Translations under genes and position numbers: made by a program | Notes under the pieces: model-generated | Database searches by the model: none | Told to the model about the DNA's origin: nothing | Seen by the model: the letters and a program-made list of their open reading frames with translations, nothing else | Shown here: positions 51,364-59,356 of the stretch, piece after piece | Layout: every line of letters starts with the position of its first letter | Numbering within the stretch: the stretch's first letter is position 1 | NCBI GenBank assembly: GCA_964619955.1 | Contig: CAZUJF010000033.1 | Coordinates: 1-60,115 of the forward strand | Origin: JACQFK01 sp964619955 | GTDB lineage: Bacteria > Planctomycetota > MHYJ01 > JACPRB01 | Length of the DNA stretch: 60,115 nt | Direction of reading: 5' to 3'

Positions 51364-52206
51364 ATGGATCCTTTGCGCCTGAGCCCCTCCGACTTCGCCT
51401 TCCTCTGGGAGCAGTGCAAACGCTGCTTCTACCTGAAGGTCGTGCACGGCATCCGCCAGCCGTCCATGCCCATGGCGGGAATCTTCAAGAAGCTCGAAGG
51501 CCTGCAGATGGCGTTCTACGAGGGGCGCCGCACGGAGGAGGTCCTGCCGGCGCTGCCGCCGGGGGCGATCCGCTGCGGGGAGCGCGCGGTGGAGTCCGAG
51601 CCGGTGGCGGTCGAGGGCGGCCCAGGCTGGTACATCTACGGCAAGATCGACTCGCTGATCGAGTTCGACGACGGCTCCTGGGGCATCCTGGACTTCAAGA
51701 CGACGAAGATCACCCCGGAGAAGGCGTCGACGTACAGCCGGCAGCTGAACGCGTATGCGTACGCGTTCGAGCAGTCCGCGAAGCGGCCGCGCATCGTGAA
51801 GGGCGAGGCCCCGCGGCTCTCGCCGATCTCCCGCATCGGGCTGCTCTGCTTCGAGCCCTCGGAGCTGGGGCAGGAGGCGCCGGGACGGCAGCTCTACCGG
51901 GGCGCCGCCGAGTGGGTGGAGATCCCCCGGGATTCCGCGGCGTTTCTCAAGTCGGTGGGGGAGATGGCGGCCGTCCTCAAGGGGGCGGTGCCCGCGGCCT
52001 CCCCCGGCTGCGACTGGTGCAACTACGCCGAGCGGATGAGCCGGGAGAAGTTCGAGGCCGGGACGCCCGCGCCGGCCTCCCAGGCCTCGGAATACACGTG
52101 TCCCAAGTGCGGGGCGCCCATGAAGGAGCGCACGGGGAAGTTCGGCGCCTTCTGGGGCTGCACGCGCTACCCGGACTGCAAGGGCACGCGCCAGGGCGCG
52201 AGGTAA
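51364..52206 (+). CDS. PD-(D/E)XK nuclease fused to topoisomerase-type zinc ribbon
   Basis: From ATG 51364 the protein has 280 residues (GTG 51352 is alternative). The RecB/Cas4-like nuclease core has D96 (GKIDSLIE), D110-x-K112 (ILDFKTTK) and Q127-x3-Y131. C18/C21 near the start and C216/C219 after the core could form a Cas4/AddB-like iron-sulfur or zinc site, with 2+2 cysteines instead of Cas4's 1+3. A C4 zinc ribbon follows (C246, C249, C266, C272; CPKCGAPM, FGAFWGCTRYPDC), as in the DNA-binding tail of topoisomerase I. No CRISPR or recBCD-like genes are nearby. A DNA repair or processing role is inferred. Confidence 0.85.
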   Translation: MDPLRLSPSDFAFLWEQCKRCFYLKVVHGIRQPSMPMAGIFKKLEGLQMAFYEGRRTEEVLPALPPGAIRCGERAVESEPVAVEGGPGWYIYGKIDSLIEFDDGSWGILDFKTTKITPEKASTYSRQLNAYAYAFEQSAKRPRIVKGEAPRLSPISRIGLLCFEPSELGQEAPGRQLYRGAAEWVEIPRDSAAFLKSVGEMAAVLKGAVPAASPGCDWCNYAERMSREKFEAGTPAPASQASEYTCPKCGAPMKERTGKFGAFWGCTRYPDCKGTRQGAR

Positions 52207-52208
52207 GT

Positions 52209-53138
52209 CTACGCGCCGGCGAGCAGCTTCAGGTCGGCGTTGCCCCCGGAGAGGATCACGGCGGCCGGTCCCGGCGGGAGCTTGAGCCGTCCGCTGCGGA
52301 CGGCCGCCAGCGCCGTCGCCCCCGAGGGCTCGACGACCAGCTTCTCCTTGAACGCCAGGTGCCGCATCGCCGAGAGGATCTCCTCGTCGCTGACGGTCGT
52401 GATCCCGTCCAGATAGCGCGAGGCGTACGCGAGCGTCAGCTCGCTCACGCAGGTGGGTTTGAGCCCGTCGGCGATCGTGTTGACCTCGGCCAGCGTGACG
52501 ACGCGTCCCGCCTGCAGCGAAGGCTTCATCTTGGCCGCCCCGGCCGGCTCGACCCCGAAGACCTGGACGGCGGGATTCGACTCCTTGACGGCGGTCGCGA
52601 TGCCGCTGATGAGTCCGCCTCCGCCGATCTGGACGACCACCGAGCGCAGGCCCGGCAGGTCCTGGAAAATTTCCAGGCCCACGGTGCCCTGTCCCGCGAT
52701 GATGTCCGGGTCGCTGAAGGGGGGGATGAAGACCCAGCCCCGCTCGAGGGCCTCGCGCTCCGCGCGCTCGGTGATGAGCACGCTCGTCGTGCCGCCCAGG
52801 ATCACCTCGGCGCCGTAGCTCTTCGTGCCCTCGATCTTGTGCGGCACCGACTGGTCGAGCATCACGATGCAGGCGGGGAGGCCCCGGAGCTTCGCGGCGA
52901 GGGCAACCGCCTGGGCATGGTTCCCGCTCGAGGAGGCGGTCACCCCGCGGCAGGACTTCGGGAGTTTCGAGATCGCGTTGAGGGCGCCGCGGATCTTGAA
53001 GGCCCCGGTGCGCTGGAGGTTCTCGCACTTGACGAAGGTGTCGGGGCGGTCGGAGAACTTGAGCGGGAGCAGGGGAGTCCGGAGCGCGACGCCGCCGACG
53101 ACCTGCTGCGCGGCGCGGATGTCGGCGAGGGTGATCAT
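52209..53138 (-). CDS. Threonine/serine dehydratase (PLP fold type II)
   Basis: From ATG 53138 the protein has 309 residues. The PLP lysine lies in RTGAFKIRGALN, the substrate loop is SSGNHAQA and the phosphate-binding glycine loop is IGGGGLISG. It deaminates threonine or serine to the 2-oxoacid. There is no C-terminal ACT-like regulatory domain, so it is the short catabolic type rather than allosteric biosynthetic IlvA. A start at 53213 would add an unrelated proline-rich tail. It converges with the nuclease gene. Confidence 0.93.
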   Translation of the reverse strand: MITLADIRAAQQVVGGVALRTPLLPLKFSDRPDTFVKCENLQRTGAFKIRGALNAISKLPKSCRGVTASSSGNHAQAVALAAKLRGLPACIVMLDQSVPHKIEGTKSYGAEVILGGTTSVLITERAEREALERGWVFIPPFSDPDIIAGQGTVGLEIFQDLPGLRSVVVQIGGGGLISGIATAVKESNPAVQVFGVEPAGAAKMKPSLQAGRVVTLAEVNTIADGLKPTCVSELTLAYASRYLDGITTVSDEEILSAMRHLAFKEKLVVEPSGATALAAVRSGRLKLPPGPAAVILSGGNADLKLLAGA

Positions 53139-53235
53139 GGTGTCTGCCCGTCCCCACCCCTTGAGACACCGGGTGGCGGGAGGATCGTCCGGTTCCGGGG
53201 ACTCCGGGGCCAATCGCGAAACGCTCAGGCCGGGC

Positions 53236-53784
53236 TTACCGGGTCGTGAAGACGTCTTCCAGCTTCAGCGTCAGGCCCGGCAGGAGTTCGGACTGGAAGG
53301 ATTGCCCCGCCTTGTAGGAACGCGTCCGGCGGGGGCTTCCAAACTCGCGGATTTCGAGGGTCTGGCTGGCGCCGTCGACGATCCAGTACTCGCGCACCCC
53401 GGCGCGCTCATAGAGGGTGAGTTTGGCCCCTTTGTCCTGCCCCGCCGTTGAGGGGGACAGGACCTCCACGACGAGCGCGGGGGCCCCTTGGATGTTGTCC
53501 GGCCCGATGATCGACAGCTGTTCCTGGCTGATGAAAAAGACGTCGGGTTCCACGATGTCGTGCCGGCTCAGAACCACATCCGTGGGCGCGACAAAAACCC
53601 TGCCCAGTTTTCGAGCGGCGGCGTGATTGGCGATCAGGCGGAACACGTTGCCCACGATCGTCTGGTGATCCGGGTTGGGGGCCGGCGTCATGAACTCTTC
53701 CCCCTCGATGATTTCATGGCGGAAGCCGTCCGCAGGCATCTTCTTGAAGTCTGCGATCGTCAACTTCTTCGCGGTCGTCGCCAT
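53236..53784 (-). CDS. Uma2-family (DUF820) PD-(D/E)XK protein
   Basis: This 182-residue protein starts at ATG 53784 and has the Uma2 pattern: ADGFRHEIIEGEEF, HQTIVGNVFRLI, DIVEPDVFFIS, ALVVEVLSPSTAGQDKGAKL and YERAGVREYWIVDG. The nuclease-like residues (E in EGE, PD in EPDVFF, E-x-L in VEVLSPS, K in DKGAK) are all present. The family is widespread in cyanobacteria and Planctomycetes, and its biological role is unclear. A perfect leaderless promoter precedes it. Confidence 0.93.
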   Translation of the reverse strand: MATTAKKLTIADFKKMPADGFRHEIIEGEEFMTPAPNPDHQTIVGNVFRLIANHAAARKLGRVFVAPTDVVLSRHDIVEPDVFFISQEQLSIIGPDNIQGAPALVVEVLSPSTAGQDKGAKLTLYERAGVREYWIVDGASQTLEIREFGSPRRTRSYKAGQSFQSELLPGLTLKLEDVFTTR

Positions 53785-53819
53785 GCCTTTATGCTACTCC
53801 GGTGCAGGGGCGCTGTCAA
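53785..53819 (-). promoter_or_regulatory. Consensus leaderless sigma70 promoter of the Uma2 gene
   Basis: On the minus strand a perfect TTGACA (53814-53819), a 17-bp spacer, TAGCAT (53791-53796) and then six bases lead to ATG 53784. The A of the ATG is the expected +1. Confidence 0.75.
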
Positions 53820-53942
53820 AGCCGCTCGATTTCACCACGCGTAGTGGAGGGGGGGCTCCTGTCGGCGTGCTCCAGGCCGCGGGCGCGTCCGCGACGGGTG
53901 ATGAGCGGCGTCTCCGTGCGGCGGACCCCGGATCCGGCCCGG

Positions 53943-55295
53943 CTACTTCACGATCTCGGGGCGGGCCGTGTCCCCTTCCATCCGGGCGGGCAGGCGCCGG
54001 ACCGCATCGCCTGCGCGGTTGGTGAAGTAGAGGCTGGATTCCGAGGGCTCCAGGGGGTTCCCGTCCGCCCAGAGGGCGTAGAAATCCGGATGGGCGTTCA
54101 GCGGCCGCCGGGGGTAGCTGTGGTTGAGGGCGCTGCCGCGGGTGACGGCGCGGAGGCGGGTCCAGGAGGCCCCCCGGTCGGCGCTCTCCCAGAGGACGAG
54201 ATCGCCGCCCGTGCCGTGCGGCTGCGGGCCGGGATCGGTCGTCGCGAGCACCCGCCAGCGGCCCTCCTCGATGTAGAGGGAGCCGTGGTCGTAGTTGTGA
54301 TCGGACGTCGTCAGGTCCCGGGTCTCCCATTCCTTCCCGGTCCATCTCGTGGTGCGCCAGGTCCTCGGGCCGTTCTTGGGTCCGGGCTCGTAGCCCCGGC
54401 TGGTGAGATAGAGGACGACCGGCCTTCCCTCGTCGAAGCGGAGATCCTTGAGGTAGACGAGCAGGCCCTCCGAGCGGTAATCGCGCACGAGGGCGGGTCC
54501 CGCGGGGTCCTCGAGCGGAACTTCCAGGGGCGCGCCCCCGGCGCTGGTCCAGGACGCGCCGGAATCGCGCGTCTCGACGTAGTAGAGGTTCGTGCGCGCG
54601 TTGAGGCCGACGGGCTTCGGATGGATGTCGAAGACGGAGCCCACGCGGCCGTCGGCGGCGGAGCTGATCTGGTAGTGGCCGAGTTCCATCCGGGAGAGGG
54701 GACGGGGGGCGGACCAGGTGCGGCCGTCGGCGCTGTCCATCCAGTGGAGCCCGCGCCCGGAGGCGTACCTCGTGTGCAGGAAGAGGAATCCCCGCCCGGG
54801 CAGGTGCCAGGGTTGTCCGTAGGAGAAGTTGGTTTCGAGGACCCGCTCGAAGGCGTCGATCGAATACGGCTTCAGGCTCCGGTGGAGGTAGGAGGGCCTC
54901 GAGGTCCCGTGCGAATTCGAGAACACCCAGAGATGGCCGGCGTCGTCGATCGAGAGCACCGGGTTGTCGTGGGCGTCGTCGGTCTTCTTGTCGAGCAGGA
55001 TCGCGGGCCGCGGGACCGTGCCCGTCGCGTGGTCGAAGTACGACACCAGGTGCAGCAGGGTGTTGCGGTCTTTCGGGCGGCCGCCGTACACGAAGAAGGT
55101 GCGGTCGGCGGCCTTCGCGTAGATCGCGATGGGGACGTGCTGCTGCGGGTAGGTGGCGAAGCCGCCGCTGTACTTGTAGCGGTGCTCGTCCCGGGTCGGC
55201 TGGTTCATGTACCAGAGGCCCCGGTAGCCGTCGTCCCTGGGCAGGGGATCCTGCGGAAGGAGCAGGAGCAGCAGGGCCGTCAGACCTGGGGGCAT
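53943..55295 (-). CDS. Secreted BNR-repeat (sialidase-like) propeller protein
   Basis: This 450-residue protein starts at ATG 55295 with a signal peptide (MPPGLTALLLLLLPQDP). It has BNR/Asp-box type repeats (SDGRTWS-like, SADRGASWTRL and RDSGASWTS) and phrases of the BNR-4 family (YRGLWYMNQPTRDEHRYKY, HDNPVLSIDDAGHLWVFSNS, DHNYDHGSLYIEEGRW). BNR-4 proteins include glycan lyases and hydrolases with seven-bladed propellers. It is the last gene of the catabolic operon, 13 bp after the lactonase stop, and probably acts outside the cell on the glycan whose product the operon degrades. Confidence 0.88.
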   Translation of the reverse strand: MPPGLTALLLLLLPQDPLPRDDGYRGLWYMNQPTRDEHRYKYSGGFATYPQQHVPIAIYAKAADRTFFVYGGRPKDRNTLLHLVSYFDHATGTVPRPAILLDKKTDDAHDNPVLSIDDAGHLWVFSNSHGTSRPSYLHRSLKPYSIDAFERVLETNFSYGQPWHLPGRGFLFLHTRYASGRGLHWMDSADGRTWSAPRPLSRMELGHYQISSAADGRVGSVFDIHPKPVGLNARTNLYYVETRDSGASWTSAGGAPLEVPLEDPAGPALVRDYRSEGLLVYLKDLRFDEGRPVVLYLTSRGYEPGPKNGPRTWRTTRWTGKEWETRDLTTSDHNYDHGSLYIEEGRWRVLATTDPGPQPHGTGGDLVLWESADRGASWTRLRAVTRGSALNHSYPRRPLNAHPDFYALWADGNPLEPSESSLYFTNRAGDAVRRLPARMEGDTARPEIVK

Positions 55296-55308
55296 GGTTC
55301 CTCCGTCG

Positions 55309-56259
55309 TCACTCCCGGAACGCGTAGGCGCGCGCGGGATTCGTCACGAAGACCTGCTCCAGCTCCGCGTCCGTCACGCCCAGGCGGCGCGCGCGATCCG
55401 AGAAGTCGCGGAGCAGGACGTCGAGGCCCGGGCCGCCCCCGTAGTGGCGCCAGTACGAGGGGCGGGCGGCATCCGTGCCGAGCATGAGCTGCGAGGGGAA
55501 CTCCTTCACCATCGTCACGAACAAGCGCAGCGTGGGGTTGGCGTCGTCGAGCGGGGCGCGGAAGACGCGGTCGTATTCCACGAAGACGCCGCTGCGGAAG
55601 AGCTCGCGGTGGTAGGCGGGGTCGGGATGGCGGTCGGTATGGGAGAGGATGAGGCGCCGCGGGGCCACGCCGCGCGAGGCGAGGAACTCGACCTGCTCCA
55701 GGCCGCGGGCGGGTTCGCAGTGGGTGATCACCGGCGCGCCGCTGCGGCGGTGCGCCGCGGCGACGGCCTCGAAGGCGAGCCGTTCGGCGTCGTCGAGGCG
55801 GCCCGTGTCGGAGGCCGCTTTCAGCACCCCCGCGCGATGGGTCGTTCGGCGGAGCTCGGGTCCGGCGCAGTCATTGGCGTCGATGCCCTCCTCGATCTCG
55901 CGGACGAAGAGCTCCGTGAGCCGTTCCACGGATGACGTGTAGCGCCAGTGCCCCAGCGGATAGAAGCGCCGGCGGTGCAGGCCCGTGGGGGCGATGAGGT
56001 GCACGCCGCTGCGGCGGGAGATCTCCGCGAGCTTGAGCACGTTGCGGCCCGCGTCGCAGGGCATGCAGTCCACCATGGCCCCGCCGCCCGCGGCCTTGAA
56101 GTCCGCGAGTTCGCGCACGGCGGCGTCCACGGATTCGAGCCGGATGCCGGGGTCGACCTGCGTCGCGTAGCTCGGATCGATGATGAGGTGTTCGTGGGCG
56201 TAGGTGCGGCCGAGGGACGCGGGCGGGAGGTCGCCCAGGACGCAGCGGACGAAGCTCAT
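55309..56259 (-). CDS. Phosphotriesterase-family lactonase-like protein
   Basis: From ATG 56259 the protein has 316 residues. Its start overlaps the ROK stop as ATGA. Metal ligands of the amidohydrolase fold are visible: H-x-H in TYAHEHLII, the bridging Lys in GVLKAASD, His in VITHCEP, His in LILSHTDRH and Asp in LGTDAARPSYW. Relatives hydrolyse lactones, including sugar lactones. Given its neighbours (two dehydrogenase families and a sugar kinase), hydrolysis of a sugar lactone is a reasonable inference. Confidence 0.9.
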   Translation of the reverse strand: MSFVRCVLGDLPPASLGRTYAHEHLIIDPSYATQVDPGIRLESVDAAVRELADFKAAGGGAMVDCMPCDAGRNVLKLAEISRRSGVHLIAPTGLHRRRFYPLGHWRYTSSVERLTELFVREIEEGIDANDCAGPELRRTTHRAGVLKAASDTGRLDDAERLAFEAVAAAHRRSGAPVITHCEPARGLEQVEFLASRGVAPRRLILSHTDRHPDPAYHRELFRSGVFVEYDRVFRAPLDDANPTLRLFVTMVKEFPSQLMLGTDAARPSYWRHYGGGPGLDVLLRDFSDRARRLGVTDAELEQVFVTNPARAYAFRE

Positions 56260-57239
56260 CCGATCATCCAGGCCTGCGCGGCGGCTCCGAGCACGCCGGC
56301 ATGATCCTGCACCTTCGAGACGACGATGGGCGGGGCCGATCCCCGGGGCCAGCGGAAGAGCTGCGGGCGGACGAGCTTGCGCAGGCGGGGGAGGAAGAGC
56401 GGCGCCGCCGCGCTTGCGCCGCCGGCGAGGATGACGATCTCGGGCGAATACGCGTGGATGGCGCTGACGAGGAAGCAGGCGAGGTGTTCGGTCCAGACGC
56501 CGAGTTCGTCGAGACAGAGGCGGTCTTTCCGGCGCGCGGCCTCGAAGACGGCGGACGCGTCGATGGAGGCGGGATCCTTCGCGAAGCGCGGCGAAAGGCT
56601 CGAGGGGATGCCGCGCAGGAGGCCGTCGCGGACCTGCGAGGCGAGGGCGGTGGCGGAGCAGAGCATCTCGGCCGTGCCGCGGGCGCCCGTGAAGCAGAGG
56701 CGGCCGTGGCGGGCCTGGAGGATCATGTGCGAGGCCTGGGTGCCGAACTGGAGGTGCGGATCGCGCAGGATGCGGCCGTCGAGCAGCACGCCGGAGCCGA
56801 CCCCGGTGCCGAGCGTGATCGTGAGCGCCCATTTGATGCCGCGCGCGAGGCCGTATTCCTTCTCGGCGACCATGGCGAGGCGGGCGTCGTTGTCGGCGAG
56901 CACGGGACACTTCAGCGCTTTGGAGAGTTTCGGGACGAGGGGGTATCCTTCGAGATTCTTCAGTCGTCCGGGAAGCAGGACGACGCCCCGCACGGGATCG
57001 ATGGCACCGGGCAGTCCGACGACCGCGGCTTTGGCGGGACCGCCGAGGCGGGCCTCGTAGCTGCGGGCCTGGAGGATCAGCGTGCGGAGCAGGGCGGCGG
57101 GGCCGGCCGTCGCCCCGGTGGGCGTGATCGCCTGGGCGAGGAAGCGGCCCTTCGGGTCGACGGCGGCGCTTTTCAGGCGCGTGCCGCCGACGTCGAAGCC
57201 CAGGACGTAGTCGGGCGGCTCGTCGGATTCGAAGATCAC
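56256..57239 (-). CDS. ROK-family sugar kinase-like protein lacking the zinc motif
   Basis: From GTG 57239, overlapping the previous stop as GTGA, the protein has 327 residues. ATP/sugar motifs are DVGGTRLKSA near the start, GLPGAID, VLADNDARLAM and TLGTGVGSGVLLDG. The ROK zinc motif C-x-C-G-x2-G-C-x-E is degraded to CFTGARGTAE, and the usual GH before it is SH. It probably phosphorylates a monosaccharide, with an altered sugar pocket. The upstream frame to 57383 is shadow. Confidence 0.9.
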   Translation of the reverse strand: MIFESDEPPDYVLGFDVGGTRLKSAAVDPKGRFLAQAITPTGATAGPAALLRTLILQARSYEARLGGPAKAAVVGLPGAIDPVRGVVLLPGRLKNLEGYPLVPKLSKALKCPVLADNDARLAMVAEKEYGLARGIKWALTITLGTGVGSGVLLDGRILRDPHLQFGTQASHMILQARHGRLCFTGARGTAEMLCSATALASQVRDGLLRGIPSSLSPRFAKDPASIDASAVFEAARRKDRLCLDELGVWTEHLACFLVSAIHAYSPEIVILAGGASAAAPLFLPRLRKLVRPQLFRWPRGSAPPIVVSKVQDHAGVLGAAAQAWMIG

Positions 57240-58567
57240 GTCGCGGGGCAAGGCACCTCCAGGACGGCTCCCAGCTTGAGGAGCCGGTCTCGCACGTCTG
57301 GAAAGTGTAGCTCCCGGACGAGCCCGCCGCCAGCGAGGGAAAGCGCGGCGGCCGTTCCGGCGGCCTGTCCCATGGCCATGCACTGGCCCATGGAGCGGAC
57401 GCTCGCGTGGGCGTCGTGGGTGGCGGAGAAGCAGCGTCCGGCGACGAGGACGTTTTCAAGCTTTTGCGGGATCAGGGTGCGGAACGGGATGCCGACGCAG
57501 CGGCCGTCGGGCAGGTAGGCCCATTTCGTGTCCTGGCCGCCACTCTTCTCGCTGAAGTGGTCTTCGATGGGCGCCCCGCAGAGGCCGATCTGGTCCTCGA
57601 ACTGCCGCGCGCCGAGCACGTCCTCGCGCGTGAGCCGGTACTCGCCGTGCACGCGGCGGGTTTCGCGGATGCCGGTCTGCATCGAGAGCCCGGCCAGGTG
57701 GGCCTGTTCGTAGCCCGGGACGCGGTCGTGGAGGAAGCGCGCGTATTCGAGGGCCTGGCGGCGTCCCTCGATCTCGGCGCGGGTGAGCAGCTCGGGGTCG
57801 GTCGCGTTGATGACCTTGCCGTCGCGCTTTTCGAAGGACTGGACGCGGGTCATGACGGTGGACGTCATGCCGGGCACGGGCATGGGGTGGTCGCTGCCTT
57901 CGCGGCGGGGCAGGTCGTAGGCGCCGCTCTCGGCGGCCGCGGCCATGAGGCGCTGGAGTTCGCCCTTGGGCAGGGCCTTGCGCTTGACCTCGTCGACGTG
58001 GCACATGCGGAACGTGGTGGTGAGGGTCTGGGCGGGGTCGAGTTCGCCCGCCAGTTCGTACGGGGCGCCCGCATGGTGGCAGACGTCGGCCTCCCCGGAG
58101 GCGTCGATGATCACCCGCGCCTTGATTCGGCGCAGTCCCGCCTTCGTGGCGGCGACGACGCCCGTGAGGCGGGCGCCGTCGCGTTCCACGTCCTGGACCC
58201 AGGCGTGGAGCAGGACGCGGACGCCCGCGTCGAGGACGAGTTTGTCCCAGACCGCCTTCAGGACGTCGGGATGGTACGTGATGCCGGTGCCCGCGCCGTA
58301 GGTGTTGGGGCGTTCGAAGCAGACGCCGCGGCGGCGGAGTTCGCCCACGACGAGGTCGGGGACGCCGCCGACGACCTTGAGGGATTTCGAGCCCGGGGTG
58401 TAGAAGCCGTAGAAGGTGTCGAGCACGAGGGTGGAGGTCCCGCCGAGGCAGGCGTGGCGTTCGAGGAGCAGGGTTTTCGCGCCCGCCCGTGCGGCGGCCA
58501 GGGCGGCGCAGGCGCCGGCCGAGCCGGCCCCCACGACCAGGACGTCGGTTTCCGCGAGCGTTTCCAT
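57236..58567 (-). CDS. FAD-dependent oxidoreductase (FAD_oxidored type)
   Basis: This 443-residue protein starts at ATG 58567. The FAD-binding Rossmann motif is VLVVGAGSAGACAALAAARAG, followed by ERHACLGGTST. Other family marks are LDTFYGFYTPGS, VIIDASGEADVCHHAGAPYE and a C-terminal AGRCFSATHDAHASVRSMGQ with MAMGQAAGTAA. The family is frequent in planctomycete sugar-degradation operons, and substrates are unknown. It starts 9 nt after the SDR stop and its stop overlaps the ROK GTG. It is probably cytoplasmic. Confidence 0.92.
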   Translation of the reverse strand: METLAETDVLVVGAGSAGACAALAAARAGAKTLLLERHACLGGTSTLVLDTFYGFYTPGSKSLKVVGGVPDLVVGELRRRGVCFERPNTYGAGTGITYHPDVLKAVWDKLVLDAGVRVLLHAWVQDVERDGARLTGVVAATKAGLRRIKARVIIDASGEADVCHHAGAPYELAGELDPAQTLTTTFRMCHVDEVKRKALPKGELQRLMAAAAESGAYDLPRREGSDHPMPVPGMTSTVMTRVQSFEKRDGKVINATDPELLTRAEIEGRRQALEYARFLHDRVPGYEQAHLAGLSMQTGIRETRRVHGEYRLTREDVLGARQFEDQIGLCGAPIEDHFSEKSGGQDTKWAYLPDGRCVGIPFRTLIPQKLENVLVAGRCFSATHDAHASVRSMGQCMAMGQAAGTAAALSLAGGGLVRELHFPDVRDRLLKLGAVLEVPCPAT

Positions 58568-58576
58568 GAGGGTTCC

Positions 58577-59356
58577 TTACGAGCTGACGGACCAGCCGGC
58601 ATCGACCGTGAGCACGTCGGCCGTGATGACGCGGCTCTCGTCGCCGAGCAGGAAAAGGGCGGCGCGGGCGACGTCCTGCGCCTCGATGAGATCCTCCGTG
58701 AGCGGTTGCTTGGTCTTCATGAGTTCGAGGATGGCGGGGTCGTTCTGGGCGCGCGCGCTCATGGGGGTGCGGACGAGGGAGGGGGCGATGACGTTGACGC
58801 GGATCTTTTCCGGGGCGTAGGTGGCGGCCATGGCGCGGGACATGGCGACGATGGCGCCCTTGGAGGCGGCGTAGGCGTGGGTGGCGAAGTGGCGCCCCTG
58901 GGGGGAGAGGCCGAGCACGCTGGCCATGTTGAGGATCGTGCCGCGTTGGCCGTTGGGGGCGGGCGCCTGGGCGAGCATGAGACGCAGCGCCGCGCGGCAG
59001 ACGTGGAACATGGTTTTGACGTTGGCGTCGAGCGTGATCTGCCACCCGGCGTCGCTGCATTCGTGGAGGGGGCCGTCGCCGAACTTGCGGCCGCTGATGC
59101 CGGCGACGTTGAAGACGGCGTCGAGGCGGCCGAAGGTCCGGTGGCAGGCGGCGAGGGCGGTCTCGGCCGCGGCGGGATCGAGCAGGTCGGCGGCGTGGAA
59201 GCGGCAGCCCGTGCGGCGGGCGAGTTCTTCGCCGTGTCCGGGGGTGCGGCTCGTGACGAAGACGCGGGCGCCGGCCTTCACGGCGAGTTCGGCCGTGGCG
59301 GCGGCGATGCCGGTCGAGCCGGTGATGAAGAGGACCTTGTCCGCGAGGGCGCTCAC
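58577..59356 (-). CDS. Short-chain dehydrogenase/reductase
   Basis: From GTG 59356, overlapping the Gfo/Idh stop as GTGA, the protein has 259 residues. It has the classical SDR elements: NVAGIS, Ser in ILNMASVLG, Tyr-x3-Lys in HAYAASKGAI and a C-terminal LTVDAGWSVS. The cofactor loop reads ITGSTGIAAATAE, one residue shorter than TGxxxGxG and with Ala for the last Gly. It probably oxidises a sugar, lactol or sugar alcohol in this operon. The frame to 59476 is a shadow extension. Confidence 0.91.
   Translation of the reverse strand: MSALADKVLFITGSTGIAAATAELAVKAGARVFVTSRTPGHGEELARRTGCRFHAADLLDPAAAETALAACHRTFGRLDAVFNVAGISGRKFGDGPLHECSDAGWQITLDANVKTMFHVCRAALRLMLAQAPAPNGQRGTILNMASVLGLSPQGRHFATHAYAASKGAIVAMSRAMAATYAPEKIRVNVIAPSLVRTPMSARAQNDPAILELMKTKQPLTEDLIEAQDVARAALFLLGDESRVITADVLTVDAGWSVSS

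Noticed and set aside
51364..52206. Calling the nuclease Cas4
   Set aside because: No cas1, cas2 or array nearby, the cysteine pattern differs, and it has a zinc-ribbon tail absent from Cas4.
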